Assembly: GCF_022682495.2 (NCBI RefSeq)
Contig: NC_071388.1
Coordinates: 174,559,622 to 174,623,621 of the forward strand
Source: Desmodus rotundus
Lineage: Eukaryota; Chordata; Mammalia; Chiroptera; Phyllostomidae
Direction: 5' to 3'
Length of the DNA stretch: 64,000 nt
The position numbers were made by a program, and so were the translations under genes. Positions 35,746-46,612 of this stretch are shown piece after piece. The notes beneath the pieces are model-generated. The model saw nothing but the letters and a program-made list of their open reading frames with translations, was not told the DNA's origin and ran no database searches. Numbering within the stretch: position 1 is the stretch's first letter; every line of letters begins with the position of its first letter.

Positions 35746-35849
35746 TATTATGATTCTTTTTTAATGATAATATTAATGTCTCCTCACCCCCCGTCCCCCG
35801 CCGTGTGTAGCAGTCATTTCTATCTCATTAACTACTATGTGCAGACCTT

Positions 35850-35975
35850 CAGAGATTCTAAGCTCCTTCTGAAGGACAGTGACAATGTCTTTTTTGTTTC
35901 CTATTGAATTCTAGTACCTTCTAAGACAGTATTTAATACATAATTGTTATTCAATACATATTTGTTCAGTAAATG
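35850..35975 (+). mobile_element. L2 3' terminus fragment
   Basis: 'AGATTCTAAGCTCCTTCTGAAGGACAGTGACAATGTC', 'TTCTAGTACCTTCTAAGACAGTATTTAATACATAATTGTTATTCAATACATATTTGTTCAG' follows the L2 end. Confidence 0.65.
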
Positions 35976-38900
35976 GACATGTATGTTCATTGTAAACATT
36001 TAATGAAGGTAATATTTCTAAAAAGAATGAAATAATGACAACATCTCTTAAGTACAATCCCAATGTGCTCTAGTTATACTGGAGGAAAAGGGAATTTATA
36101 CTGACAAGTGGTATTTTGAAAATTTCAAATGTCTAAAAAAGATTAAAGCTAACCAGGATATCAAGACTGGTATCGGGCTGTTCACTTTGAAGCAAAGCTG
36201 CTGCTATTCAAACCTTCAGCACTCCCAGCCACAGGAAAAGGCAGACAGTTCTGAAAGCTTACAGGCTAGAAGGAAATTGTCATTCCTTGGAATGGTCCTG
36301 AAAAGGGAGGTAGAGCTGTGGACTCTGACTTTACTGTAAGACCTGATAACCCTGAAGAAATATGAAAAACATATAAAAAAGGGCATGAGCCAGATTAAAA
36401 GCCAAGTTGGAGCTGTGTTATCACAGGTCCTCAAGAAATCATCAGCTGGGCCAGAAATAAGGCAGGCTGCAGGCAATTACAAATTGTCATTAAAGTTAAA
36501 AATATGACCCACAGCACTGTTGCTGAATTGCTTCAGGCTACTAAAGCTCCATGCTGTCAGTTGCGACACAAAGCATGAGAAAGGACAGTCAAAATACTGT
36601 GTTATTTCTATATTTTGGTACAAAAATGAAAATCTGTACATTTTTTATACAATTAAAATAAGTGAGCACAGAATGATTTTCATGCCATAAAGCAAGGGAA
36701 GGCAGAGAATAGATGTTAGATCTACTCAAAGAACAGCATTCAAATGGTACTTCATAATTGCTGGGTTTATGTGGTGATATAATCAGTAACAAGGATGACT
36801 GTTTAACTGGTCCTCTCCAACAGTTTTTGAAGTCAAAAATTGTAGACAATGGACAGTATGTATAGGTAGTTTGTTTGATGAATTACAAAATGCATAAGGA
36901 TAAAGGCCAAGTAAATAACATTTCAAGTAGCTGTTTAATGTGCTGAAAAAATTCACACCAACGATGAGATTTAGATGAAAGAAAATTCAATTCTGAATGA
37001 GGGCGCAAGGATTAAATGCATGTCAAGATGAACATCACAGTATGGGTGCATTCCTTGTATAACAATTGCACCCCTTACTTCACAGCATGGTAGAGTTTAA
37101 TTTAACTGAAGAGGGGGTAAATAAGCTAAATAGAAATAATTTAGTAAAAAAAAGGAAGGATTTTTAATGTCAAGGACAAAGCAATTTGTAATTTGATTTT
37201 TTAATATGTCGACAATAGGTAGTATCAAGTCATCAAACAGTGGAAAGGACAGGCTACTAATTGAAATAGAAAGTGGAAACATTAATGAAATTGATTAGAA
37301 GTGACAAAGCAGCTGGATTTGTCATCATTTCAGCAGATGGAATAGCTATGACTGATGAAATGACAAGGCTTTGAAACAAAACTGGAAATTAAATGTACAG
37401 CCAGATAATTCTGGCACCAGAAATGTACAATTGCATAAAATTTGAGGAACAGGCCAGGAAAAGATCTTGAGAAATGCTCCCGAATGATGTTACAGAATAC
37501 AATTGTTTGTCACTTGACTCAAACTTGCCACTTGTGACAACTGTTGGAAGTCTGAGAGTCGGTGTAGTAAAATACTTGATGCCATCACTTGGGTTTAGAC
37601 GGCTATATCACAGGTATCAGGACTGCTTTCAAGTGAGCATCTCCTTGTGCTTGTTTTACAACTTCTGGTACATGAGCTTTGTCACGTTACAAACAAAGGC
37701 AATGTTTTCTGAACTGTGTACCTTGAGCACTATGGACCCCATGAGGTGCTAAGAGACATTCTGTGAAATGGTTCCTTGGTTAATTAAATAAGTCTGGAGG
37801 TTTATAATATGATTCACTCTTAGAGAGGAGAACCAACACTCATAAGCATAGCAAAGGCAAAGTTCTATGAGAAAGTGAGAATTTCCTAAGCTTCTGTGAC
37901 TACTGAAATTAATTTTTAAGAAACACTCCTGCTATCTCAGAGGTACTATTGCTTTTTGGTGCAGTTTGGAAAATGTTACCTTTGTCTCCCCAGAGCATTC
38001 GTGTACCTGGGCTCTTATAAGTTCCTACACCTGAACTCTGGGAGAATGATGTAACCCTGTAAAGAATCTGGCTGGCCATGAAATGTTTGCTCAACAGTTG
38101 ACATTTAAATGTATTTGATTGTATTTGGAAAGATGTTGCCCTATTTTGCCTGCTTCAATTTGTGTGAGTTATAGACTCAGTTTTTTAGATGATCACAGAC
38201 AGGCTGCAATTCTACTTTGTTGAGAGGATTTGTCTATTGCATAGTCTTTACTTAAGGTGGCAATTCTGGGTAAGGAAAGCAATTCTAGTGGTCAATGATA
38301 CCAAGTTCTGCAGACACAGGAGCATCTCTTCAGACTTTAGTTAAAAAATCAAGACATCCTTAGGTCAAGCATTTCTTCTTTCATCGCCTCACATTTATTT
38401 TTTTTTAAATTAAGGCAGTTGTCTAAGGACACTGTGAATAGTTCCCTAAATTCATAGAATAGGCCCAATTTCTAATTAATTTAAAAAGTAACAATGTGTA
38501 TATCACATGACTTTTTTAACATCAAAAATTCCATGTGAAATACCATATTACTAAACCAAGGGACAAAAACTGCGAAGATAGGGGGAATGGTCAGGAGTGA
38601 GGAAGAAGAAGTCCAGTTATTTTCACCAATCCTAAAGTAGGGTGGAGGAAGAAAGCTCATAAAGTGGAGTGTAACATTCCTCAGCAAACTGCACACAATT
38701 AATCAGCCACACGTTGTATAACAGAGTTATTTTTACCTAAATTTCTGTGATGTGTTTATACGGGCCAACCCTGAGAGTCATGTTTTTGTAGCACATTTAG
38801 TTAGGAGGCTGTCTTTTGGACTTCTTTACTTGAGCATTTTAGCCACGACTGCTTACTCACCTGTGGGTCTAGTTCCCCAGAATAATGCGCCCAGCGCGGC

Positions 38901-40977
38901 CCCAGGGATTGCTGAGTTCTGTCTGCTTCAGCCTGATCGCAGCGTATCTGTCTCCTTCCTATTTCTTGGCAAACTCACTTGCTGCCCTAGTTTTAGATAT
39001 TTCATCTACAAGTGAACATTATGATTTTCAAATGATATTTCTGCCGTTCTGATTTTTTCCCGAGGTTTTAAACTTAACAATTATAATTGAGATTGAGATA
39101 GAAGCAATCAGAAGTATACTCTCAAGGAAGAAAATCTCCCGAATGGGGTTCAGTTAATGAAATATTATCTTTGGTTTCAATTTTCTTACAAAAAGAAGAA
39201 GTTATTACTGTAATTCCTACAATTAGTGTGGACCCTATTTTTCAAATGTAACCAGATATAATCTATAGAATGTTAGCAGTAGTCTTCATTGGTGGTTTTA
39301 TTTATTGAAGAAGTTTTACAGGCAGAATGAGGAAGAGCGCCCCACATTAGGATTAGGTGGGCCATTTCCTTGGCTAGAAGGGACAAGAGCACTGAAATTT
39401 TAGATACGTATACTAATAAATTGCTTAAATTTGTGCTCAGCTAATCTCTGCCTTTTGTGTGGGAGAGGAATAAGTATGGTTTGATCCATTTCTTAGTCTG
39501 TTTAATATTCCTTCATCCTACACAGCAAGAAGAAAGGAAGAGGGAAGTGGGAAGAGAAAGGTATTTTATTATGAAAGCACTTATTACATGCATTTCCAAC
39601 AGTTACATTTATAAAGCTAAGCTATAATATACATGTAAATCAAAGTTCAAAACACAGCTTGGCTTCAGTGAGTACAGACTACCGTTGGCTAAAATGGCAG
39701 GAGAAGTGACATCAAGTTAGAATATAATCTGGGATGCATGATGCTCACCGGCTTTCCCATTGCATGTCACTGGTTACTGCCTTTAGGGACTGTGGGAAGC
39801 CCATCAGGACCCAATAACTATAGCATAACTTTGGGGAGTGCTTCTAAAGACTGGGGGATACCTATTGCAGTGATCTTATACTGGGGATTGGCTTTTGGAA
39901 GGTGGTCAGCTGTTTTTGTTTGTGATGAGAAATAACACATGTGGGATGGTTTCTCTAAATAACAAAATATTATAAATTTCACTATAGAAGCTTTGCCTTT
40001 ACAAATGCAGTTTTCCAAAACTCAGAGCTGAGTAACTTAGAGTTGTAGGACATGTCAGGACAGAGCCAGTATTGGGTGTCCTGAGCCTGTGGAGCAGAGA
40101 CATTTCTCCTGGAAAGTGACAAGCTGTCACTAGAAAGTGAACTGTTTTCCTTCATTGGTTTCTAAGAGTTTGGCCTTTTAGAGAGTTTCTATATCTAACT
40201 GAAATTTTGGTGACATATTTTATTCTCCCATCAACTTCCACACAATGAAGTATCTTAAGTAGGTCAGCTGGCCCTGCATTGAATCAACTCTTATCTGCTG
40301 AATACTTTTATTTTAGGCAAAGACTGGACTCAAGAAACCTGATTCTGCACTGCTACCAAATGAGGGGGAATCTCCACATATTCCATAGTCCCATCCTGAG
40401 TACGGGGTTGGTAAAAATAGAGGTGGTGTCCCAAGTAAAACTTGAAGCATGGTGAAGTAGAATAGCATTTTGAGAATACTTTTGGAAGGTCTTTGTTTCA
40501 GTCCATTTCTCTACACGTCCTTCTCACTTTCTTTAATCGTATAAACTATTTTAAGATTTGGAAGATTCTTACATCATCTTGTCTGATGAACACTCACTGC
40601 CTATTGGAAAATCCCTTTTTCTTCCCTCATGATTGAGTCACGAAGTATCAACAAGGGATATATCAGAGTTCTTCCCCCTGTTCTCTTCTCTCTTGCCTTT
40701 TCTTCTTTCATTATTTCCTTTTCCTAGTCAAGTCACTTGAAAGGATTTCCAGAATTTAATAAAGAATTAGAATTCTTTTTAGGATCATGACAATGGGAGT
40801 AGAAAAAGTTGTCATTTGATAGACTTTTATCACAAGGAATTGACAAGAGTGGAAACAGATTGGAGAGAGAGGAGAAGAAAGTGAAAGAATGTAGCCTCAA
40901 ACTAGAAGAAAGGCAGGGTAACAGGCCATGTAGGCAGGTTTAGGGCACACACCATAGTTGGGGAAAAGATGATGAGT
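35976..40977. other. Mostly unique DNA, possible conserved non-coding sequence
   Basis: Apart from T/A-rich patches (for example 38398-38410), no repeat family or exon was recognised over about 5 kb. The stretches 36400-36560 and 36930-37450 have even composition and many TAAT/ATTA cores, as often seen in developmental enhancers. That is only an impression, with no direct evidence of conservation. No promoter or CpG island seen. Confidence 0.4.
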
Positions 40978-41396
40978 TTAGTTTTGAACATTTTTAAAAA
41001 CTATATTTTATTGATTGTGCTATTACAGTTCTCCTATATTTTCCCTCTTTGCCCGCTCCACCCAGCCCCTCCACCCCCACTCCCTCAGGCTCTTCCCACA
41101 CCATTGTTCAGTTGGTGTCCATGGATCACGATGTGTGTTCTTTGGCTACTCTATTTCCTATGCTGTATTGTACATCCCCATGGCTATTCTGTAACTACTG
41201 ATTTGTACCTCTTAATCCCTCACCTTTATCACCCATCTGCCTCAGATCACCCACTCAGATGCCTCTCCTGTCTGGCAACCACCAAAATGTTCTCTGTATC
41301 TATGATTCTGTTTCTGTTCTGCTTGTTTGTTCATTTTGTTTTTTAGATTCAATTGTTGATAGATATGTATTTGTTGCCATTTTATTGTTCATTTTC

Positions 41397-41438
41397 TCCT
41401 TCTTCTTCTTCTTCTTCTTCTTCTTCTTCTTCTTCTTC
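41397..41438. repeat. (TTC)n microsatellite inside HAL1
   Basis: About 14 tandem TTC units lie between the antisense 3' UTR and ORF1 end of the HAL1. The sense copy has 'AAGAAAAAGAAGAAG' at the matching place (13013-13026), so the tract is an expansion of a native (GAA) run. Confidence 0.92.
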
Positions 41439-41449
41439 AAGAAGACCTT

Positions 41450-41960
41450 TCATGTTTCATATAATGCTGGTTTAGTGATGATGTACTCCTTTAGCTTTTT
41501 CTTGTCTGGGAAGCTTTTTATCTGTTCTTCAATTCTGAATGATGGCTTTGCTGGGTAGAGTAATCTTGGTTGTAGGGCCTTGCTTTTCATTACTTTGAAT
41601 ATTTCTTGCCAGTCCCTTCTACCTTGTAGAGTTCCTTTTGAGACATTAGCTGATGGTCTTATCGGGGGTCCCTTGTAAGTAACTAACTTCTTTTCTCTTG
41701 TTGCTTTTAAGATTTTCTCTTTGTCTTTTACCTTTGGCACTTTAATTATGATGTGTCTTCAGGTAGGCCTCCTGGGTTCATTTTGTTTGGGACTCTCTGC
41801 ACTTCCTGGACTTGTATGTCTATGTCTGTGACCAAGTTAAGGAAGTTGTCTGTCATTATTTTTTCAAATAGGTTTCCAATTTTTTGCTCTTTCTCTTCTC
41901 TTTCTGGCACCCCCATGATGTGAATGTTGGTATGTTTGAAGTTGTCCCAGAGGCTCCTTA
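41450..41960 (-). pseudogene. HAL1 ORF1 remnant (ORF1p C-terminal domain)
   Basis: A 96-codon open frame at 41450-41740 (minus) begins MPKVKDKEKILKATREKKLV and contains 'YKGPPIRPSANVSKGTLQG', 'LQPRLLYPAKPSFRIEEQIK' and 'FPDKKKLKEY'. This is the conserved C-terminal nucleic-acid-binding part of L1/HAL1 ORF1p. Upstream on the minus strand to about 41960 the reading resembles more ORF1 but is broken. This half is less decayed than in the sense copy at 12193. It is not a host gene. Confidence 0.8.
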
Positions 41961-42046
41961 CCTATCCTCATTTCTTTGGATTATTTTTTCTTTTTGATGT
42001 TCTGATTGGTTGCTTTTATTTCTTTTTCTATATTTGTTTAATTTTT

Positions 42047-42515
42047 CTCTTTTTTTATTAATTGTTGTTCAGTTACAATTGTCCTCATTTTTCCCCCATT
42101 AGTCTCCCCTGCCCTCCCATTCCCACATCTTCCACATTCAATCCTACCCAACCTCCTCCCACCATTGTCTTTGTCCATGGGTCCTTTATACATATTCCTT
42201 GACTCTTCCCCTTCTTCCCCCATTGTCCCCCTCCCCACTCCCCTCTGGCTACTGTCAGTTTTTTCTTTATTTCCATGTCTCTGTTTCTGTTTTGCTCACA
42301 TGTTTGTTTTGTTGATTTGGTTCAACTTGTAGGTTAGATCATGTGGTATTTGTCTTTCACCACATGGCTTATTTCACTTAGCATAATACTCTCCAGTTCC
42401 ATCCATGCTCTCACAAAAGGTAGGAGTTTCTTCTTTCTTTCTGCTGCATAGTATTCCATCGTGTAAAATGTACCACAGTTTTTTGATCCATTCATTTATT
42501 GGTGGACATTTATTC
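42047..42515 (-). mobile_element. 5'-truncated L1 nested in the antisense HAL1
   Basis: The plus strand shows an antisense tail 'TTTTTTTATTAATTGTTGTTCAGTTACAATTGTCC', a C-rich 3' UTR, then the L1 3' body 'GCATAGTATTCCATCGTGTAAAATGTACCACAGTTTTTTGATCCATTCA'. HAL1 sequence resumes after about 42515 ('CATTTGATTCTTGGCTTCATCTACTCTACTGTTGATCCC'). The TSD is not clear. Confidence 0.75.
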
Positions 42516-44002
42516 ATTTGATTCTTGGCTTCATCTACTCTACTGTTGATCCCTATAAATTATTCTTTATTTTAATTAATGTATCCTTCATTTTTGACTG
42601 GATCTTTTTTATGGTTTCCATGCCCTTTTTTTTTTTATTCTGTTTAAGTTCTCTGAGTGTCCTTATAACCAGTGTTTTGAATTCTTATCTAGTAACTTGC
42701 TTATCTCTATTTGTTTACTTCTTTTTCCAGAGTTTTGTTCTGCTCTTTCATTCAGGCCATGTTTCTTTGTCTCCTCATTTTGGCTGCCTCCCTATGTTTC
42801 TATGTATTAGGTAGAGCTACTATGTCTTCCAGGTTTGGTAGAGTGGCCTAATTTAGCATGTGTCCTACAGGGTCCAGTGGCACAGCTGCCTCTGTTACCC
42901 AAGCTGGGTACTCCAGGTATGCTCACTGTGTGGGCTGTGTACACCCTTCTGCTGTAGTTGAGCTTTCATTGCTGTTGGTACATCCAAGGTCAGCCACTAC
43001 TTGTCTTTTGTCTGGGGTCACACAGGATAAGCTACAAAGTGATCTGCAGATGGCTGCTACTTGTGCTGGGCTTGGAGGTGACTGGGAGAGGCCAAATTGT
43101 GAACCAAGACTGGCTGCTGCTAGTGCTGGGCCTGGGGCAATTTAGTGAGAGGTATGAGACTCACTGATGTCACATGCTGCTTGTCTAATTTAGAAAAATC
43201 TGAAGCATGGACAAACACAAACCATTCATATAGAAAAGCCACTGGAAATAGCTTGGGTGAGCCTGAAATTTAGGTGGGGTGGAGCCTTAGGGAATTGCCA
43301 GGGTGGGGCAAACAGTGTGAGCCAGTTTGATGGAGTCTCAGATATCGTGCCCACCTGCTGGCTGTGTTGGAGGACAGCTCAGAAAAGGAACAGTGGCCTC
43401 TTCCAGCACTTCTGTCTGGGAGTAAGCTGCCCCCTGGCTCTCACCCTGATGCGAGACAATTCAGTCCTCCTCATATGTTTCTGATGCTTTTCAATCTGCT
43501 GCCACCATGCTAGAGCTCAGAAGGAGTGAGTCTAAGTAAGTCTGTGTGTAGGCCCCTTAAGAAGAACTGCCAGGGCATCCAGCAGTTCCTGTTTTTTACA
43601 GTCTCAATCCCCACTGGTTTTTATAGCCAGAAGTTATGGCCACTTCTCTTCCTTGCACTGGAACCCTGGGTGGGGGAGCCTGGTGTGGGGCTGGGCCCTT
43701 CACTGCTTAGATATCTCTCCCAGTTTTTATCCACCACACGTGAGTGTGGGACTAGCCCATACTGCATCTCCACTTATTTTACCAGTCATGATGTAGTTTC
43801 CTCTTTAATTCCATAGTTGTAGAACTTTAGCTCAATTTCTGATGGTTTCGAATGCTAGTTGTTCTATAGTTTAGTTATAATTTTGATGTAGTTGTGCAAG
43901 AACATTGCCATGTTTACTTATGTTGCCATTTTGACCAGGAGTCCTTAGTTTTGAACATGTTGCATTAAGATTATCAGGAGCAAATATTTGGAAGGTACAT
44001 TA

Positions 44003-44160
44003 GAAACTAATAACAGCTATAAAAAAATTACCCCAAACATAGCAGCTTGAAACAATAGAAATTTATTCTCTTCTAGCTGTGGAGGTCAGAAGTCTGAAAT
44101 GGGTCTCACTTAGGGAAAATCAATTTGTTAGCAGGGTGATACTCTTTCCAGAGCCTCCAG
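44003..44160 (-). mobile_element. MLT1-type LTR fragment, antisense
   Basis: 'GAAACTAATAACAGC...AAAAAATTACCCCAAACATAGCAGCTTGAAACAATAGAAATTTATTCTC...GCTGTGGAGGTCAGAAGTCTGAAATGGGTCTCACT' is the reverse of an MLT1 3' end. It stops at 44160, where a hAT element begins. Confidence 0.75.
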
Positions 44161-44304
44161 CAGGGATGTCCAAACTTTTTGCTTTTCTGGGCCACACTGG
44201 AAGAAGAGTTGTCATGGGCCACACATTAAATACTTTGTGACAAGTAATCACAAAAAAATCTCATAATGTTTTAAGTAAATTTACAAGTTTGTGTTGGGCC
44301 ACAG
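44161..44304 (+). mobile_element. hAT-like DNA transposon fragment
   Basis: It starts CAGGGATGTCCAAACTTTTTGC, then 'TGGGCCACACTGGAAGAAGAGTTGTCATGGGCCACAC' and 'AAAAAAATCTCATAATGTTTTAAGTAAATTTACAAG'. The 5' terminus is good, but the 3' terminus is not present, so it is truncated. Confidence 0.6.
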
Positions 44305-44309
44305 TAACC

Positions 44310-44640
44310 ACTGGAGTGCCTCTGGTGTGCTAAGCACTGTGCTAGATCCTGGGGATAGAATACTGAATAAACCAGTCAGTGGCTGGGGGTGGAAGGGAGA
44401 AGTTCCACAAGAAAATAGGCAGCTATACCATACCACAAAGAGTGCTGCCGTGGGGCTGAAGAACCGAGAGTATTATGGGAACACATGTAAGAGGTGCTCT
44501 ATCCAGGCATTGGCTCCAGGGAAGGCTTCCTATAAAGAATAACATCTAAGTTGAGTCCTGAAAAACAAATAAGAATTATCCAGGCAAATATAGAGATGGG
44601 GAAAGGGCATTATGACCTTTCCTGAGAGAAGGGTTAGCAG
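44310..44640 (+). mobile_element. Ancient LINE-type 3' UTR relic
   Basis: 'GAGTGCCTCTGGTGTGCTAAGCACTGTGCTAGATCCTGGGGATAGAATACTGAATAAACCAGTCAG', then 'GGGAAGGCTTCCTATAAAGAATAACATCTAAGTTGAGTCCTGAA'. This fits the recurring family seen elsewhere in the window. Confidence 0.6.
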
Positions 44641-44689
44641 GTACAAAAGATGAGGCAAGAGAAAGAAAGGTTGAAATCTGTACTCAACA

Positions 44690-44775
44690 CTTTCTTCCTG
44701 GGCATCCTTGGGAACCACTTAAACTGTCCAAGTCTGAGTCCCTTCATCTATAAACGAGGCTGGTGATGTCTCAAG
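44690..44775 (+). mobile_element. MIR SINE core fragment
   Basis: 'CTTGGGAACCACTTAAACTGTCCAAGTCTGAGTCCCTTCATCTATAAACGAGGCTGGTGATG' follows the MIR core. Short. Confidence 0.5.
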
Positions 44776-45068
44776 AAATTGTCAAGGAAATGGTAGCGCT
44801 GGATTTAAAATATTATCTAGGGATAATATGTCTTGCTTTTTTTTGTCTTTTGTTTTTCATTAGTTACATAGTAATTAATTGGTGATCCTCCCTGCCACAA
44901 AAGAACTAAAAAACAAAATAACAAACATAAAATCCCAACCTGAATATGCTCTAGATTTCTTAGCTTGAATCCAGGTTACTTATTCTAATAGCATCAATGT
45001 AACTTAGATTATGAAATGATTAATAATGATTTTAATTTGTCTAGCACAGTTGAAGTAGTACTCTTACC

Positions 45069-45112
45069 TCCAGCTTTTATATATGTGTATATATGTATAT
45101 ACATACATATGT
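45069..45112. repeat. TA-rich simple repeat (TATATGTGTATATATG...)
   Basis: Alternating purine-pyrimidine TATATG/TATACA run directly before an L1 tail. Confidence 0.75.
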
Positions 45113-45119
45113 TTTTACT

Positions 45120-45310
45120 GAAGACTTATCCATTTAAAAATTTTTCTCCAATTACAGTTGACATTCAATAGTATATTAGTTTCAGGTTTGCAGCATAGTG
45201 GTTAGACATTTACAAAACTTATGATGTGATCACCCTGATAAATCTGGTACCCACCTGGCACTATACGTAATTATCACAGTTTAATTGACTATAGCCTCAT
45301 CTTCTAGTTT
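45120..45310 (-). mobile_element. L1 3' UTR fragment, antisense
   Basis: 'TCTCCAATTACAGTTGACATTCAATAGTATATTAGTTTCAGGTTTGCAGCATAGTGGTTAGACATTTACAAAACTTATGATGTGATCACCC...TACCCACCTGGCACTATACGTA' is the reverse of a laurasiatherian-type L1 3' UTR. Confidence 0.8.
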
Positions 45311-45854
45311 TCAAGATACTTTGACAAATCAGATGAACATATGCCCACATCGCTTAAAATAGACCAAGCATGGACCTAAAATACAGCATGTGTTTTCTTT
45401 GATTTCGCTAATGTATTTATTTTTGTAAGAAATTTTCTTCCAGGAAATCCCGAGTTTGTTAAGCTGGAGGTGTTCTTTCAGATGTTGGTAACAGTTGGGG
45501 ACAGTGGGCATGACTAAGAGGGAGTGAAAAGCATTATTTTAAGTGAGAACAGTTTAATCATGCTGACTGATGAACGCATTCTGCAATTTAGAACAATTTG
45601 TCCTTTCTGTGAAAGTCTGCCTTATCATCATTTGTCATTGTTCTTGCTATAAATATAGTAAGCACATAAGGAATTCTGGGAAATACTTATTATTTTCAGT
45701 GTAGGATTTATAAAAGTTATTTATTGTTCAATAGTTAGATAAGCACCTGAAATTCATAGGAAATTGAGAGAAGATACAGCACAGTGAGTCACGAAGTGTC
45801 AGTGAAGAGGTTCTGTACAAAGACATTCCCATATTAGAGAAGCCTTGCTTAAAA
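45311..45854. other. Unannotated AT-rich sequence
   Basis: No gene or named repeat recognised. Confidence 0.35.
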
Positions 45855-46015
45855 TTCAGTCCCCACTACCTGGCCTGAAAAATTAATCAGCATCTATGCC
45901 TCAGTTTACTCTTCTATAAGATGAGAGTGTAAACAGTTCTTTCCTCAAAGGGTACTTAAAATAATTAAATGAAATAATACCTCAGAGATAAATATTATTA
46001 GGTATCATTGTGAAA
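45855..46015 (+). mobile_element. MIR SINE fragment, sense
   Basis: 'CATCTATGCCTCAGTTTACTCTTCTATAAGATGAGAGTG...CTCAAAGGGTACTTAAAATAATTAAATGAAATAATACC' follows the MIR 3' half. Confidence 0.7.
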
Positions 46016-46478
46016 CCTTTCCCCCCCTCTAAGTTTAGTTCATGTTGCAATTGCTGAACTGAAGATCAAAGGTAGAGACAGGTAGGAATCAACGACCCTG
46101 GGAATCTTTCCCAATGAGAGGGTCAAAAGAAGCAGCTGGACATGCACTCAAGTGACATGAAATGCAAGACATCGAGCGTCAGTTTTGCAGGCTGGCATAG
46201 CTTCATGCATGCATAGGTCCCGCATAAATTGTTTGGATAATTCTAAAAGTAATGAGGTGTCAATAAATTGAGTCCAGGAAGGTCCAAATAAGAGCGATAT
46301 GATTGTAGAAGTTGGCCCCCAAAGGTATTTTAAGCTGTTGCCTTTTGAATATGATTTTATCCTAATAAGCTAATTAAAACTAAAAGTGTGAAAGTGAGTC
46401 TGAACATGAACTTATTTTTGATTCTTGTTTAATTTTTTTCGTAATGCAGCACTTTCTATTCCTCTCTTTTGAGATATA

Positions 46479-46610
46479 CAAGGTGGGGGCAAAAGTAGGT
46501 TTATAGTTATGAGGACACAAAACAGAGAATTTGTTCTTATATTATCATTTATCAAGTATTTATTATTTTCCACACAGGTAACTGTAACCCTACTTTTGCC
46601 CTCCCCCGCA
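46479..46610. mobile_element. MITE-like element with ~28-bp terminal inverted repeats
   Basis: The left TIR (46482-46509, GGTGGGGGCAAAAGTAGGTT...) and right TIR (46579-46608, antisense GGGGGAGGGCAAAAGTAGGG...) match at 24 of 28 positions. TA dinucleotides lie at 46477-46478 and 46611-46612, compatible with a mariner-like TA target. At 132 bp it cannot encode a transposase. The family name is uncertain. Confidence 0.75.
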
Positions 46611-46612
46611 TA

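Larger units (their letters stand above)
40992..43944 (-). mobile_element. Full-length HAL1 retrotransposon, antisense, with nested L1
   Basis: A perfect 14-bp TSD TTAGTTTTGAACAT at 40978-40991 and 43945-43958 bounds the element. On the plus strand it starts with the antisense tail and 3' UTR ('TTTTTAAAAACTATATTTTATTGATTGTGC'). It passes ORF1 (about 41440-41960) and ends in the antisense 5' start 'TTGCCATTTTGACCAGGAGTCC', which is 'GGACTCCTGGTCAAAATGGC' on the minus strand. No reverse-transcriptase ORF belongs to it, so it is HAL1. Its 5' UTR differs from the sense copy at 11398, so it is another subfamily. Confidence 0.86.

Noticed and set aside
41397..41438. TTC repeat as a CRISPR-like or satellite array
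   Set aside because: A plain trinucleotide microsatellite without spacers; the organism is a mammal.
42858..43484. Several plus-strand frames of 69-98 codons
   Set aside because: They are antisense to the HAL1 5' UTR at 40992-43944.
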